DNA of 61,475 nt from Roseateles chitinivorans (GCF_002761755.1 NZ_PEOG01000032.1:1-61475); one strand, 5' to 3'; counted from the stretch's first letter, positions 7,461 through 16,994 are shown. The notes: generated from the sequence alone by a model not told the origin. Translations and numbers: made by a program.

Positions 7461-8921
7461 ATGGCAAGCAAATCGGAGTCAACAGGAGCGCCCGCCGCCG
7501 CGCCCAGCTACGAGGACGGCGTGGTCCGCGCCTTCGCGCTGGCCGCAGTGCTGTGGGGCGTGGTGGGAATGCTGGTCGGCGTGGTCATCGCCGCGCAGCT
7601 CGCCTGGCCGGAGCTGAATTTCGGCATCCCCTGGCTCAGCTATGGCCGGCTCAGGCCGTTGCACACCAACGCGGTGATCTTCGCCTTCGGCGGCTGCGTG
7701 CTGATGGCCACCGCCTTCCATGTGGTCCAGCGCACCAGCCATGTGAAGCTGTTCGCCCCCGCCCTGGCGTGGTTCACCTTCTGGGGATGGCAGGTCGTCA
7801 TCGTGCTCGCCGCGATCACGCTGCCGCTGGGCCTGACCACCGGCAAGGAATACGCCGAGCTCGAATGGCCCATCGACGTGCTCATCGCCGTGGTCTGGGT
7901 CGCCTACGCGATCGTCTTCTTCGGCACGATCGGCGTTCGTCGGGTGCGCCACATCTACGTGGCCAACTGGTTCTTCGGCGCGTTCATCATCGCGGTGGCG
8001 CTGCTGCACATCGTCAACAGCGCCGAGATCCCGGTGTCGCTGACCAAGAGCTACTCCGCCTATGCGGGCGTCCAGGATGCGATGGTGCAGTGGTGGTACG
8101 GCCACAACGCGGTCGGCTTCTTCCTGACGGCCGGCTTCCTCGGCCTGATGTACTACTACATCCCCAAGCAGGCGAACCGGCCGGTCTACAGCTACCGGCT
8201 GTCGATCGTCCACTTCTGGGCGCTGATCTTCACCTACATGTGGGCGGGTCCCCACCACCTGCACTACACCGCGCTGCCGGACTGGGCGCAGAGCGTCGGC
8301 ATGCTGTTCTCGCTGGTGCTGCTGGCGCCGAGCTGGGGCGGGATGATCAACGGCGTCATGACGCTCAGCGGCGCCTGGCACAAGCTGCGCGACGACCCGA
8401 TCCTGAAGTTCCTGATCGTCGCCCTGTCGTTCTACGGCATGTCGACCTTCGAGGGGCCGATGATGTCGATCAAGACCGTCAATGCGCTCTCGCACTACAC
8501 CGACTGGACCGTCGGCCATGTGCACAGCGGCGCGCTCGGCTGGGTGGGCTTCATCTCGATGGGGGCGCTGTACCACCTGATCCCGCGCATGTATGGCCGC
8601 GTCGAGATGTACTCCAAGCGCGCCATCGAGCTGCACTTCTGGATCGCCACGCTGGGCATCGTGCTCTACATCGCCGCGATGTGGATCGCCGGCGTCATGC
8701 AGGGCCTGATGTGGCGCGCGGTGAATCCGGATGGCACGCTGACCTGGACCTTCGCGGAGAGCGTCAAGGCGACCTATCCGTTCTACGTGGTCCGACTGCT
8801 GGGCGGCCTGATGTACCTGAGCGGGATGTGCCTGATGGCCTGGAACGTCGTGATGACGGTCCGTGTCGGCCGCCCGGCGCGCCATCCCATTCCCGGCGCC
8901 GCATTCGCGGCCGCCGCCTGA
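7461..8921 (+). CDS. ccoN: cbb3-type cytochrome c oxidase subunit I
   Basis: A 486-residue catalytic subunit carrying haem b, haem b3 and CuB. It reduces oxygen to water with high affinity and pumps protons in the inner membrane. A dozen hydrophobic spans alternate through the chain. Haem and copper ligand regions are visible in [51 protein letters not shown] and [13 protein letters not shown]. The cbb3 type is shown by the absence of a CuA partner and by the downstream ccoO and ccoP. The start has weak spacing from a GGAGCC element. It is the first gene of a tightly packed ccoNOQPG run. Confidence 0.97.
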   Translation: MASKSESTGAPAAAPSYEDGVVRAFALAAVLWGVVGMLVGVVIAAQLAWPELNFGIPWLSYGRLRPLHTNAVIFAFGGCVLMATAFHVVQRTSHVKLFAPALAWFTFWGWQVVIVLAAITLPLGLTTGKEYAELEWPIDVLIAVVWVAYAIVFFGTIGVRRVRHIYVANWFFGAFIIAVALLHIVNSAEIPVSLTKSYSAYAGVQDAMVQWWYGHNAVGFFLTAGFLGLMYYYIPKQANRPVYSYRLSIVHFWALIFTYMWAGPHHLHYTALPDWAQSVGMLFSLVLLAPSWGGMINGVMTLSGAWHKLRDDPILKFLIVALSFYGMSTFEGPMMSIKTVNALSHYTDWTVGHVHSGALGWVGFISMGALYHLIPRMYGRVEMYSKRAIELHFWIATLGIVLYIAAMWIAGVMQGLMWRAVNPDGTLTWTFAESVKATYPFYVVRLLGGLMYLSGMCLMAWNVVMTVRVGRPARHPIPGAAFAAAA

Positions 8922-8946
8922 CAGCACGGACCCCAAGGAGCACGTC

Positions 8947-9573
8947 ATGGCCAACGCCCATGCCCCCGCCACCGGTCACGAGCGCATCGAGACCAGCAAC
9001 TTCCTGATGATCGTGCTGGTGCTGCTGACGGTGATCGTCGGCGGCATCGTCGAGATCGTTCCGCTGTTCTTCCAGCGCTCCACCACGCAAGCCGTCGAGC
9101 ATCTGAAGCCCTATTCGCCCCTGCAACTCGCCGGCCGCGATGTCTATATCCGCGAGGGTTGCTACAACTGTCACTCGCAGATGATCCGCCCGCTGCGCGC
9201 CGAGACGCTGCGCTACGGGCATTACTCGGTCGCTGGCGAGTTCGTCTACGACCACCCCTTCCAGTGGGGGAGCAAGCGCACCGGGCCGGACCTCGCGCGC
9301 GTCGGCGGCAAGTACAGCGACGAGTGGCACCGCCTGCACCTGACCAATCCGCGTGACCTGGTGCCTGAGTCCAACATGCCGGCCTACGCGTGGTTGTCGG
9401 CCGCGACGCTCGACCCGAAGGAACTCGCGCCCAGGATGCGCGCGCTGCGCGCCGTGGGCGTGCCCTACACCGACGACGAGATCGCCAAGGCGGGCGCCGA
9501 GGTGCAGGGCAAGACGGAGATGGATGCCGTCGTCGCCTACCTGCAGGTGCTGGGCACCGCGCTGAAGCCGTGA
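8947..9573 (+). CDS. ccoO: cbb3-type cytochrome c oxidase subunit II (mono-haem c)
   Basis: A 208-residue membrane-anchored cytochrome c that passes electrons to CcoN. One transmembrane helix (residues 19-43) is followed by a periplasmic domain with the haem motif [11 protein letters not shown] (C72, C75, H76). The distal segment [10 protein letters not shown] supplies the methionine ligand. The ATG at 8947 follows AAGGAG by seven bases; the frame is open further upstream inside ccoN but without a start that fits. It lies 25 bases downstream of ccoN. Confidence 0.96.
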   Translation: MANAHAPATGHERIETSNFLMIVLVLLTVIVGGIVEIVPLFFQRSTTQAVEHLKPYSPLQLAGRDVYIREGCYNCHSQMIRPLRAETLRYGHYSVAGEFVYDHPFQWGSKRTGPDLARVGGKYSDEWHRLHLTNPRDLVPESNMPAYAWLSAATLDPKELAPRMRALRAVGVPYTDDEIAKAGAEVQGKTEMDAVVAYLQVLGTALKP

Positions 9574-9585
9574 AGGAGCACCGTC

Positions 9586-9762
9586 ATGCCTGACATCGAT
9601 GTGAATGTCCTGCGCTCCGCGGTGACCGTGCTGTCGCTGTTGGTGTTCGCCGGCATCGTGGTCTGGGCCTATGCCCGCCGTAACCGGGAACGATTCGAAG
9701 ACCAGGGGGCGCTCGTCCTGTCGGACGACGATGCCGCGCTCCAAGGAGGTCGTCATGAGTGA
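9586..9762 (+). CDS. ccoQ: cbb3-type oxidase small subunit CcoQ/FixQ
   Basis: A 58-residue subunit. One transmembrane helix (about residues 9-30, LRSAVTVLSLLVFAGIVVWA) is followed by a basic cytoplasmic start YARRNRERFED and an acidic tail, the CcoQ pattern. It is thought to stabilise the complex. AAGGAG lies eight bases before the ATG. The last eight bases overlap the start of ccoP. Confidence 0.9.
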   Translation: MPDIDVNVLRSAVTVLSLLVFAGIVVWAYARRNRERFEDQGALVLSDDDAALQGGRHE

Positions 9763-10657
9763 TTTCGTTTCGAACGGCTGGTCGCTGTTCGTCGCCCTCG
9801 CCACGGTGCTGGGACTGGCCCTGTGCCTGGCCTTGCTGATCATCGCCAGCCGCCGCAAGGTGATGGCCGCCGACAACTCGACCGGCCATGTCTGGGACGA
9901 GGACATCCGCGAGCTCAACAACCCGCTGCCTCGGTGGTGGATGGTGCTGTTCGTGCTGACGGTGGTCTTCTCGGCCCTCTATCTGGCGCTGTATCCGGGT
10001 CTGGGCGGCTATGCCGGACGACTGGGCTGGTCGAGCACCGGCCAGTTCGACGCCGAACAGGCCAAGGCCCGCGAGACCATGCGGGCGATCTACGCCAGGT
10101 TCGATGGCCTGCCGGTGGAAACAGTGGCCAGGGATCCTCAGGCGATGGGCATCGGCGAACGCCTGTTCGCCAACAACTGCGCCACCTGCCATGGCTCCGA
10201 CGCCAAGGGGTCGAAGGGATTCCCGAACCTGACCGACAACGACTGGCTGTATGGCGGCAGCGGCGAAACCCTCGTCGAGACGATCACGCGCGGTCGGGAA
10301 GGCACCATGCCGCCGATGGCGGCGGCGGTCGGCAACGGTGAGGACGTCCGCAACCTGGCGCATTACGTGCTGAGCCTGTCGGGCAGTCCGCACAACTCCG
10401 TGGCGGCGGCGCTGGGCAAGTCCAGATTCACGGCCTGCGCCGCCTGCCACGGCATGGACGGCCGTGGCAATCAGGCGCTGGGCGCTCCCAACCTCACCGA
10501 CAAGGTCTGGCTGCATGGCTGGGGTGAGACCGCGATCGTCGCGATGATCAACAACGGCAAGCACAGCCACATGCCCGAGCACGGCTCCCGTCTGAGTCCC
10601 GAACAGATCCGCGTGCTGGCGGCCTATGTCTGGGGGCTGTCTCATGAGCGGCCCTGA
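9755..10657 (+). CDS. ccoP: cbb3-type cytochrome c oxidase subunit III (di-haem c)
   Basis: A 300-residue di-haem cytochrome c that receives electrons from soluble or membrane c-type cytochromes. Two N-terminal membrane spans (about residues 8-31 and 61-80) flank the conserved DGIxExxNPxPxWW-like segment VWDEDIRELNNPLPRWW. Two haem motifs follow, NNCATCHG (C142-H146) and TACAACHG (C228-H232), each with a downstream methionine (TMPPMAA and SHMPEHG). The ATG at 9755 follows CAAGGAGG and overlaps ccoQ by eight bases. The 3' end overlaps ccoG by 14 bases. Confidence 0.96.
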   Translation: MSDFVSNGWSLFVALATVLGLALCLALLIIASRRKVMAADNSTGHVWDEDIRELNNPLPRWWMVLFVLTVVFSALYLALYPGLGGYAGRLGWSSTGQFDAEQAKARETMRAIYARFDGLPVETVARDPQAMGIGERLFANNCATCHGSDAKGSKGFPNLTDNDWLYGGSGETLVETITRGREGTMPPMAAAVGNGEDVRNLAHYVLSLSGSPHNSVAAALGKSRFTACAACHGMDGRGNQALGAPNLTDKVWLHGWGETAIVAMINNGKHSHMPEHGSRLSPEQIRVLAAYVWGLSHERP

Positions 10658-12071
10658 GCTCAGAACGATCTCGCTGTATGCGTCCGAGGCGAAGGTCTAC
10701 CCGCGCGCGGTGCACGGATGGTTTGCCTTCTGGCGCTGGACGCTGGTGTGGGCGACACAACTGCTGTTCTATGGGCTGCCCTGGCTGAACTGGAACGGTC
10801 GGCAGGCCGTCCTGTTCGACCTGGACGCGCGGCGCTTCCTGATCTTCGACCTGATCCTGTACCCGCAGGACTTCATCTATCTGACCGCCTTGCTGGTCGT
10901 GTCCGCTTTCGGGCTGTTCTTCTTCACCGCGGTGGCGGGGCGGCTGTGGTGCGGTTACGCCTGCCCGCAGACCGTCTACACCGAAATCTTCCTGTGGATC
11001 GAGCGGCACACCGAGGGTGACCGCGCGGCGCGCATCCGTCTCGACAAGGAGGGGTGGTCGATCCGCAAGCTGGGGCGCAAGACTGCGAAGCACGCCGCAT
11101 GGCTGGCCGTGTCGCTCTGGACCGGTTTCACCTTCGTCGGCTATTTCGAGCCGATCCGCATGCTCGGCGAGAACGCCATGCTGGCCGCGCTCAGCGGATG
11201 GGAAATCTTCTGGATCCTGTTCTACGGATTCGCGACCTACGGCAACGCCGGCTACCTGCGTGAGCAGGTCTGCAAGTACATGTGTCCCTATGCCCGTTTC
11301 CAGAGCGCGATGCTGGATCGGGACACCTTGATCATCAGCTATGACGTCGAGCGCGGTGATCCGCGCGGTCCGCGCTCGAAGAAGGCGGACCTGTCCACCG
11401 TTGGGCTTGGCGCTTGCGTCGATTGCCAGCAATGCGTGCACGTGTGCCCCACCGGCATCGACATCCGCAAGGGCCTTCAGTACGAGTGCATCGGATGCGC
11501 CGCCTGCATCGACGTCTGCAACGACGTGATGGACAAGTTCGGCTATCCGCGCGGCCTCATCCGGTACGCCACGCAGAACGGCATGCAGCACCGCTGGAGC
11601 ACCGGCCGCCAATGGCGACGCGTGTTGCGGCCTCGGGTGTTGATCTACGGGGCGATCTTGCTGGCGGTGTCGACTGCGCTCGTCTGGAGTCTGGCCGTGC
11701 GGCTGCCTTTCAAAGTGGACGTGGTGCGCGATCGCGCGTCGCTGGCGCGGGAGGTCGAGGATGGTGTCGTGGAGAACGTCTATCGCCTTCAAGTCATGAA
11801 CGCCGCCGAGTCGACCCAGGTGTTCGCGCTGGACGTCGATGGCATCGCCGGCCTGCGGGTCGCGTCTCCCCAGGGGCGATTGACGCTCGCGCCCGCCGAG
11901 GCACGCTGGGTCACCGTGTCGCTGCGGCTGCCGCCCGAGCAGGCGCGGCGGCTTGGGCCGGGCGTGCATCCGATGCGGTTCTCGATCCGCCAAGTGGCGA
12001 CTGCCGGTCAGCACGGGGGAGGCGAGGCGCGAGAGCTGCTCGAGAAGTCCACCTTCGTCGTGCCGCGATGA
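10644..12071 (+). CDS. ccoG: cbb3 oxidase accessory protein CcoG (FixG/RdxA type)
   Basis: A 475-residue polyferredoxin membrane protein. CcoG-type proteins are linked to Cu(II) reduction during cbb3 biogenesis. Membrane spans appear near residues 36-55, 78-98, 152-170, 187-205 and 336-354. GRLWCGYACPQTVYTEIFLWIE (positions 100-121; Cys103 and Cys107) is a hallmark. Two 4Fe-4S clusters are given by C258-x2-C261-x2-C264-x3-C268 and C282-x2-C285-x2-C288-x3-C292. The C-terminus is the Ig-like periplasmic domain of the FixG family. The ATG at 10644 overlaps ccoP by 14 bases, so translation is likely coupled. Confidence 0.95.
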   Translation: MSGPELRTISLYASEAKVYPRAVHGWFAFWRWTLVWATQLLFYGLPWLNWNGRQAVLFDLDARRFLIFDLILYPQDFIYLTALLVVSAFGLFFFTAVAGRLWCGYACPQTVYTEIFLWIERHTEGDRAARIRLDKEGWSIRKLGRKTAKHAAWLAVSLWTGFTFVGYFEPIRMLGENAMLAALSGWEIFWILFYGFATYGNAGYLREQVCKYMCPYARFQSAMLDRDTLIISYDVERGDPRGPRSKKADLSTVGLGACVDCQQCVHVCPTGIDIRKGLQYECIGCAACIDVCNDVMDKFGYPRGLIRYATQNGMQHRWSTGRQWRRVLRPRVLIYGAILLAVSTALVWSLAVRLPFKVDVVRDRASLAREVEDGVVENVYRLQVMNAAESTQVFALDVDGIAGLRVASPQGRLTLAPAEARWVTVSLRLPPEQARRLGPGVHPMRFSIRQVATAGQHGGGEARELLEKSTFVVPR

Positions 12072-12138
12072 AGGCGCCCTCTGAAGCCGCCATCCTGTCC
12101 GTCCCTCTTCGACGCCTCAACCTTCAGCAGGAATCTCC

Positions 12139-12411
12139 ATGACGATGACACAATTCAACGACCTGGACGCGCCGGCCAGCGGCCCGTGGTGGCGGCATCC
12201 GATGATGTGGCTGGTGGTCGGCGGGCCCGGCATGGTTGTGGTGGCGGGGATCGCGACCCTGGTGCTCGCGCTGACGCATCCCGACCCGGTGGTCCAGTCG
12301 GCGGGCGCGGTCGATCGGAGCGGCGTCGCGGCCGAATCGGGCGCCGAAGCCGCGATGGCCCCTGCGATGAAGGCGCGCAACCATGCGGCGACCGGTGGCC
12401 AGACGCCGTGA
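12139..12411 (+). CDS. Small membrane protein in the FixH/CcoH position
   Basis: A 90-residue protein with one transmembrane helix (about residues 22-46, MMWLVVGGPGMVVVAGIATL) preceded by a tryptophan-containing cytosolic start (SGPWWRHPMMW). The tail is Ala/Gly-rich and probably periplasmic. Its place after ccoG is where ccoH/fixH is normally found, and N-termini of that family have the same WW-R-P-W pattern. It lacks the usual periplasmic FixH domain, so it may be a reduced relative. AGGAA precedes the ATG. It converges on fnr with a 24-base gap. Confidence 0.7.
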   Translation: MTMTQFNDLDAPASGPWWRHPMMWLVVGGPGMVVVAGIATLVLALTHPDPVVQSAGAVDRSGVAAESGAEAAMAPAMKARNHAATGGQTP

Positions 12412-12435
12412 TCGATGGCCGCGTGCGGAGCACGC

Positions 12436-13200
12436 TCAGGCTGCGCGCCGGACCAGTTGCAACAGCTGGCGCGGCTTGAGGACGCGCAGTTCGCGCGCCC
12501 GCACCTCCAGCACGCCGTCCTCCTGCATCCGCGAGAAGGTGCGACTGACCGTTTCCAGCGTGAGCCCGAGATGGCTCCCGATCTCATCGCGGGTCATGCG
12601 CAGCACGACACTCGAAGAGGAGAAGCCGCGCGCTCGCAGCCGACGCATCAGGTTGATCAGGAACGCGGCGACGCGCTGTTCCGCGCGCATCGAGCCCAGC
12701 AGCACCATCATGGCCTGGTCCCGCACGAGTTCACGGCTCATCAGGCGATGGAACTGGCGGCGCAAGCGGTCGAACTCGCGGGTGAGATCCTCCAGCCGGC
12801 CATAGGGCACGACGCACACCTGCGAATCCTCCAGCGCGACAGCCTGGCTGGCATACGCACCGTCATAGATGCCGTCCAGGCCCAGCAACTCGCCGGCCAT
12901 GTGGAAGCCCGTGACCTGGTCCCGACCGTCCTCCGCCGACGTCGAGGTCTTGAAGAAGCCGGTGCGGACGATGTAGATCGCCTCGAAGACGTCGCCGGTC
13001 TTGAACAGCACCGCTCCGCGTGCCACCGCGTGGCGATCGCTCACCAGGCGCTCGAGCTGGACGACCTCGGCGGCCGGCAGGCCGGTCGGCAGGCAGACCT
13101 GACGCAAAGCGCAGGTCGAGCAGCTGACCTTGAAGGGGTCGTGCTGCGCAGAGGGGGGCAGGGGGAGGCGGAGGCGGCTCGACATGAGACGGTCAGGCAT
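12436..13200 (-). CDS. fnr: FNR/ANR-type oxygen-sensing transcription regulator
   Basis: A 254-residue Crp/Fnr regulator. The N-terminal cluster VSCSTCALRQVCLPTG gives Cys27, Cys30 and Cys36; Cys129 in EDSQVCVVPYGRL is the fourth ligand, so an oxygen-labile 4Fe-4S cluster is expected. The cyclic-nucleotide-like fold covers about 45-145 and the helix-turn-helix about 205-227. Its recognition segment GLTLETVSR has the E-x2-SR arrangement that reads TTGAT-N4-ATCAA. It is flanked by the cco genes and divergent from hemN, its usual targets. An alternative in-frame start at 13185 would give a longer leader. Predicted sites are at 7381 and 13244. Confidence 0.94.
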   Translation of the reverse strand: MPDRLMSSRLRLPLPPSAQHDPFKVSCSTCALRQVCLPTGLPAAEVVQLERLVSDRHAVARGAVLFKTGDVFEAIYIVRTGFFKTSTSAEDGRDQVTGFHMAGELLGLDGIYDGAYASQAVALEDSQVCVVPYGRLEDLTREFDRLRRQFHRLMSRELVRDQAMMVLLGSMRAEQRVAAFLINLMRRLRARGFSSSSVVLRMTRDEIGSHLGLTLETVSRTFSRMQEDGVLEVRARELRVLKPRQLLQLVRRAA

Positions 13201-13243
13201 GCGAGGAAGCGGCGGATTCTTTGTCGGGGCCTCGGCGCCGGCA

Positions 13244-13257
13244 ATGACATCAATCAA
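13244..13257. promoter_or_regulatory. Degenerate FNR box between fnr and hemN
   Basis: ATGACATCAATCAA matches the FNR consensus fully in the right half (ATCAA) and at three of five bases in the left half. Centred at 13250.5, it would be at -41.5 for a leftward start at 13209, where AAGAAT (13221-13216 on the minus strand) falls exactly at -10. That suggests autoregulation of fnr. For hemN the matching rightward start would fall at 13292, two bases before its ATG. Confidence 0.55.
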
Positions 13258-13293
13258 TGACGATTCGGCAACAAGGGGTGAGGATCGCCGTCC

Positions 13294-14757
13294 ATGAACC
13301 CTGATCCGACCCCGTGGGACCGCAGCATCCCCGATGCCGATCTGCTGCGCCGGTTCGACATTGCCGGACCGCGCTACACCTCCTATCCGACGGCAGACCG
13401 CTTCCATGCGGGCATCGACGCCGAACGTCATGGAGAGACGCTCGCGCTGCGCGCGTTCGGCCCGGCGGCGACACAGCCGCTGTCGGTCTATGTCCACATC
13501 CCGTTCTGCGAGTCGGTCTGCTACTACTGCGCCTGCAACAAGGTCGTTACCCGGCACCATGAGCGCGCTGCCGCCTATGTCGATGCGCTCGAGACCGAGA
13601 TCGCGCTGGTTCACCGGCGACTCGGCGTGCGAGCGCTGGTGTCGCAGCTGCATTTCGGCGGTGGCACGCCGACCTTCCTGGCCGATCGCGAGCTGTCGAT
13701 GCTGATGGCCCTGCTGCATCGCCACTTCCGCCTCGCGGCCGACGCGGAGATTTCCATCGAGGTCGATCCGCGGACGATCGATGTCGCGCGGCTGCGCCAC
13801 CTGCGCACGCTCGGGTTCAACCGGCTGAGCTTCGGCGTGCAGGACTTCGATCCCGATGTGCAGCGCGCCGTGCATCGCGAGCAGAGCCTGGAGAGCGTCA
13901 CCGCGCTGGTGGGCGCATCGCGCGACCTGGGATTCCGCTCGATCAATGTCGACCTGATCCACGGCCTGCCGCGGCAGACGCCGGCGTCCTTCGCGCGGAC
14001 GATCGACCAGGTCGCCGCGTTGCGGCCCGACCGCATCGCGCTCTACGGCTACGCCCACCTGCCGCACCGCTTCAAGCCGCAGCGCCGCATCGACACCGCC
14101 GCGCTCCCGCCGGCCTCGGACAAGCTGCGGATGCTGGCCGGCGCCATCGCCGGCTTCATCGCTCGGGGCTACAGCTACATCGGCATGGACCATTTCGCGC
14201 TGGCGGACGATCCGCTCGCCATCGCCAAGCGGGAAGGGCGCCTGCATCGCAACTTCCAGGGCTACAGCACGCAGCCGGACTGCGACCTGGTGGCGCTGGG
14301 CGTGTCGGCGATCTCGAAGGTGGGGGCCTCGTTCGCGCAGAACGTCAAGACACTGCCCGAGTACTACGCCGCCCTTCGCGGGGGACGCCTGCCGGTCGAG
14401 CGGGGTCTGACGCTCGACCAGGACGACCTCGTCCGGCGCGACGCGATCATGGCGCTGATGTGCCAGGGGCGGCTCGAGTTCGATCCGATCGAGCGCTCGC
14501 ACGGGATCGTCGCCGCGGAGTATTTCGCGCCGGAGCTCGAGCGCCTTCGCCAGCTCTCGGCCGACGGCCTGGTGACGGTCGATTCAAGCGGCGTGCAGGT
14601 CACGCCGATGGGGTGGTTCTTCGTTCGGGCGGTGGCGATGGTGTTCGACCGCTACCTGAAGGCGGCGGATCGCACCGCGACGGCGATCGCGATGCCTGGC
14701 GCGCATGGGTCCGCCGGCTCAGTGGAAGCGCCGGTGCGCTTCTCGCGGATCCTCTGA
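13294..14757 (+). CDS. hemN: Oxygen-independent coproporphyrinogen III oxidase
   Basis: A 487-residue radical-SAM enzyme that oxidatively decarboxylates coproporphyrinogen III to protoporphyrinogen IX without oxygen. This supplies haem under the low oxygen in which cbb3 works. The iron-sulfur motif is C72-ESV-C76-YY-C79-A-C81, with the HemN-specific extra cysteine of CYYCACNK. The glycine-rich LHFGGGTPTFL and the N-terminal YTSYPTADRF tail typical of true HemN (rather than HemW) are present. It is divergent from the FNR-type gene, with a degenerate FNR box between them. Confidence 0.96.
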   Translation: MNPDPTPWDRSIPDADLLRRFDIAGPRYTSYPTADRFHAGIDAERHGETLALRAFGPAATQPLSVYVHIPFCESVCYYCACNKVVTRHHERAAAYVDALETEIALVHRRLGVRALVSQLHFGGGTPTFLADRELSMLMALLHRHFRLAADAEISIEVDPRTIDVARLRHLRTLGFNRLSFGVQDFDPDVQRAVHREQSLESVTALVGASRDLGFRSINVDLIHGLPRQTPASFARTIDQVAALRPDRIALYGYAHLPHRFKPQRRIDTAALPPASDKLRMLAGAIAGFIARGYSYIGMDHFALADDPLAIAKREGRLHRNFQGYSTQPDCDLVALGVSAISKVGASFAQNVKTLPEYYAALRGGRLPVERGLTLDQDDLVRRDAIMALMCQGRLEFDPIERSHGIVAAEYFAPELERLRQLSADGLVTVDSSGVQVTPMGWFFVRAVAMVFDRYLKAADRTATAIAMPGAHGSAGSVEAPVRFSRIL

Positions 14758-14776
14758 GGCGCCAGAGGAGGTCTGG

Positions 14777-15493
14777 ATGCTCACATTCGCCCTGGTGGGC
14801 TCGGCGTTTTTCATGGGAGTCGTGGGCTGCGTTCATTGCGCGGCCATGTGCGTCGCCCCTTGCGCGGCGGCGTCTGGTGGAGGGCGCGCCGGTGCGATCG
14901 CCTTCCAGGGAGGCCGGCTGCTGAGCTATGCGGCGGGCGGGGCCTTCGCCGCGGCCAGCGTGGGCGGACTGTTGCGGTGGGAGATGGCCTCCGGCGCCCT
15001 GCGTCCGCTGTGGCTCCTCGTTCAGCTGGCGGCGCTGATGTTCGGCCTCTTCCTCGCCTGGCGCGCCGAACTGCCGCGGTGGGCCACCCGGCGCTGGACC
15101 GGACGAACGCCAACGGCTTCCGTCGTTCCCGTCGGCGCGTTGGCCGGCGGGGGCGTCGCTTTCACGCCCGCGCGGACGACCGGTGCGGGCTTGGCAGGGC
15201 TGGCGTGGCTGGCCTGGCCCTGCGGGCTCCTGCAGTCGGCGCTGACGGTGGCTGCCCTGGCCAACGGCCCGTGGCAGGGAGCGGCGGTGATGGCGGCCTT
15301 CGCGCTCGGATCGGCACCAGGCCTGATCGCGGGCCCCTGGCTGTTGACCCGCCTGGGCGGAGCTGATCGGGGCGCCGCCGGTGGGTCGGGTGTGCGAATC
15401 GCGACCCGGCTGTCCGGGGTCATGCTGGCCGCGGGCGCCTTGTGGGCGCTCGGTCACGGCCTGTGGGCGCAGATCCGCGCGTACTGCGGCTGA
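14777..15493 (+). CDS. SafE/UreH-type (COG2836-like) membrane protein near the cbb3 cluster
   Basis: A 238-residue polytopic protein with about six hydrophobic spans. The N-terminus has VVGCVHCAAMCVAPC, the G-C-x2-C-x3-C pattern of the sulfite exporter TauE/SafE-like family often found beside cco genes and suspected in copper or redox supply. C-terminal blocks LAWLAWPCGLLQSALTVAALA and FALGSAPGLIAGPWLL fit the same family. The ATG at 14777 follows AGAGGAGG by six bases and gives a normal length. It probably shares hemN's transcript (19-base gap). The substrate is unknown. Confidence 0.8.
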   Translation: MLTFALVGSAFFMGVVGCVHCAAMCVAPCAAASGGGRAGAIAFQGGRLLSYAAGGAFAAASVGGLLRWEMASGALRPLWLLVQLAALMFGLFLAWRAELPRWATRRWTGRTPTASVVPVGALAGGGVAFTPARTTGAGLAGLAWLAWPCGLLQSALTVAALANGPWQGAAVMAAFALGSAPGLIAGPWLLTRLGGADRGAAGGSGVRIATRLSGVMLAAGALWALGHGLWAQIRAYCG

Positions 15494-15543
15494 CGCCCCC
15501 GGGCGTGCCCAGGGCCATCAGCCGATTGAAAGTTTCGCTGTCA

Positions 15544-15549
15544 TAGAAT
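15544..15549 (+). promoter_or_regulatory. Candidate -10 element for icd
   Basis: TAGAAT lies 51 bases before the icd ATG. TTGAAA at 15526-15531 is only 12 bases away, too close for a normal -35, so the -10 stands alone. The string TAGAATCG also occurs just before clpS and lysC. Confidence 0.4.
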
Positions 15550-15600
15550 CGGCGCTTCCCGTTTGTCCCACCCACCCACGCGATTCGCGGAGACGACTCC

Positions 15601-16854
15601 ATGTACCAGCACATCAAGGTGCCCGAGGGCGGCCAGAAGATCACGGTCAATGCCGACTTCTCGCTCAACGTTCCGAACAACCCGATCATTCCTTACATCG
15701 AGGGCGACGGCACCGGCTTCGACATCACCCCGGTGATGATCAAGGTGGTGGACGCGGCTGTGGCGAAGGCCTATGGCGGCGCCAAGAAGATTCACTGGAT
15801 GGAGATCTACGCCGGCGAGAAGTCGACGAAGGTCTACGGTCCCGACGTGTGGCTGCCGGAAGAGACGCTGCAAGTCCTGAAGGACTACGTCGTCTCGATC
15901 AAGGGCCCGCTGACGACGCCGGTCGGCGGCGGCATCCGCTCGCTGAACGTGGCGCTGCGCCAGGAGCTGGACCTGTACGTCTGCCTGCGCCCGGTGCGCT
16001 GGTTCAAGGGCGTGCCCTCGCCGGTCAAGGAACCCGAGAAGACTGACATGGTCATCTTCCGCGAGAACTCGGAAGACATCTACGCCGGCATCGAGTTCGA
16101 AGCCCAGAGCGACAAGGCCAAGAAGCTGATCAAGTTCCTGCAAGAGGAATTCGGCGTCAAGAAGATCCGCTTCCCGGAAACCTCGGGCATCGGCGTCAAG
16201 CCGGTCTCGAAGGAAGGTACGGAGCGCCTGGTCCGCAAGGCCATCCAGTACGCGATCGACAACGACAAGCCCAGCGTCACCATCGTCCACAAGGGCAACA
16301 TCATGAAGTTCACCGAAGGTGGCTTCCGTGATTGGGCCTACGCCCTGGCGCAGAAGGAGTTCGGCGCCGAACTGATCGACGGCGGCCCGTGGTGCAAGTT
16401 CAAGAACCCGAAGACCGGCAAGGACATCGTGGTCAAGGACAGCATCGCCGACGCGTTCCTGCAGCAGATCCTGCTGCGCCCGGCCGAGTACTCGGTCGTC
16501 GCGACGCTGAACCTGAACGGGGACTACATCTCCGACGCGCTGGCCGCTCAGGTCGGTGGCATCGGCATCGCCCCGGGCGCGAACCTGAGCGACTCCGTCG
16601 CCATGTTCGAAGCCACCCACGGCACCGCCCCGAAGTACGCCGGCAAGGACTATGTGAACCCCGGTTCCGAGATCCTGTCGGCCGAAATGATGCTGCGCCA
16701 CATGGGCTGGACCGAAGCGGCCGACCTGATCATCTCGTCGATCGAGAAGTCGATCCTGTCGAAGAAGGTCACGTACGACTTCGCCCGTCTGCTGGACGGC
16801 GCGACGCAGGTGTCGTGCTCCGGTTTCGGTCAGGTGATGATCGAGAACATGTGA
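15601..16854 (+). CDS. icd: Isocitrate dehydrogenase, NADP-dependent
   Basis: A 417-residue TCA-cycle enzyme that oxidises isocitrate to 2-oxoglutarate, giving NADPH. Substrate-binding elements are [19 protein letters not shown] (104-122; Ser114 corresponds to the regulatory serine phosphorylated in E. coli) and [18 protein letters not shown]. Downstream are [15 protein letters not shown] and the C-terminal [20 protein letters not shown], which carries the coenzyme-binding residues. The length matches the E. coli homodimeric enzyme. The gene stands alone and is closed by a strong terminator. Confidence 0.97.
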   Translation: MYQHIKVPEGGQKITVNADFSLNVPNNPIIPYIEGDGTGFDITPVMIKVVDAAVAKAYGGAKKIHWMEIYAGEKSTKVYGPDVWLPEETLQVLKDYVVSIKGPLTTPVGGGIRSLNVALRQELDLYVCLRPVRWFKGVPSPVKEPEKTDMVIFRENSEDIYAGIEFEAQSDKAKKLIKFLQEEFGVKKIRFPETSGIGVKPVSKEGTERLVRKAIQYAIDNDKPSVTIVHKGNIMKFTEGGFRDWAYALAQKEFGAELIDGGPWCKFKNPKTGKDIVVKDSIADAFLQQILLRPAEYSVVATLNLNGDYISDALAAQVGGIGIAPGANLSDSVAMFEATHGTAPKYAGKDYVNPGSEILSAEMMLRHMGWTEAADLIISSIEKSILSKKVTYDFARLLDGATQVSCSGFGQVMIENM

Positions 16855-16890
16855 GCCCGGGCCGGCACCAGCCGGTCTTGACCACAGCGA

Positions 16891-16920
16891 CCCCGGCCTG
16901 ACCCGCCGGGGTTTTGTTTT
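16891..16920 (+). terminator. Rho-independent terminator of icd
   Basis: The stem CCCCGGC (16891-16897) pairs with GCCGGGG (16905-16911) across a seven-base loop and is followed directly by TTTTGTTTT. Confidence 0.9.
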
Positions 16921-16958
16921 AGGGGGAGCGCCGGGCGGTGCCCATGCCGTTCCCCAAT

Positions 16959-16994
16959 GCAGAAGGCCCGCTTGCGCGGGCCTTTTCTGCTGGG
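16959..16994. terminator. Bidirectional terminator between icd and the cold-shock gene
   Basis: GCAGAAGGCCCGC and its near-perfect complement (with a two-base bulge) surround a TTGC loop. The flanking runs are TTTTCTGC on one side and GCAGAA on the other. It lies 23 bases after the leftward cold-shock gene's stop and most likely ends that transcript. Confidence 0.8.

Noticed and set aside
15526..15549. TTGAAA...TAGAAT as a full icd promoter
   Set aside because: The spacer is only 12 bases, too short for sigma-70. Only the -10 was kept, at low confidence.
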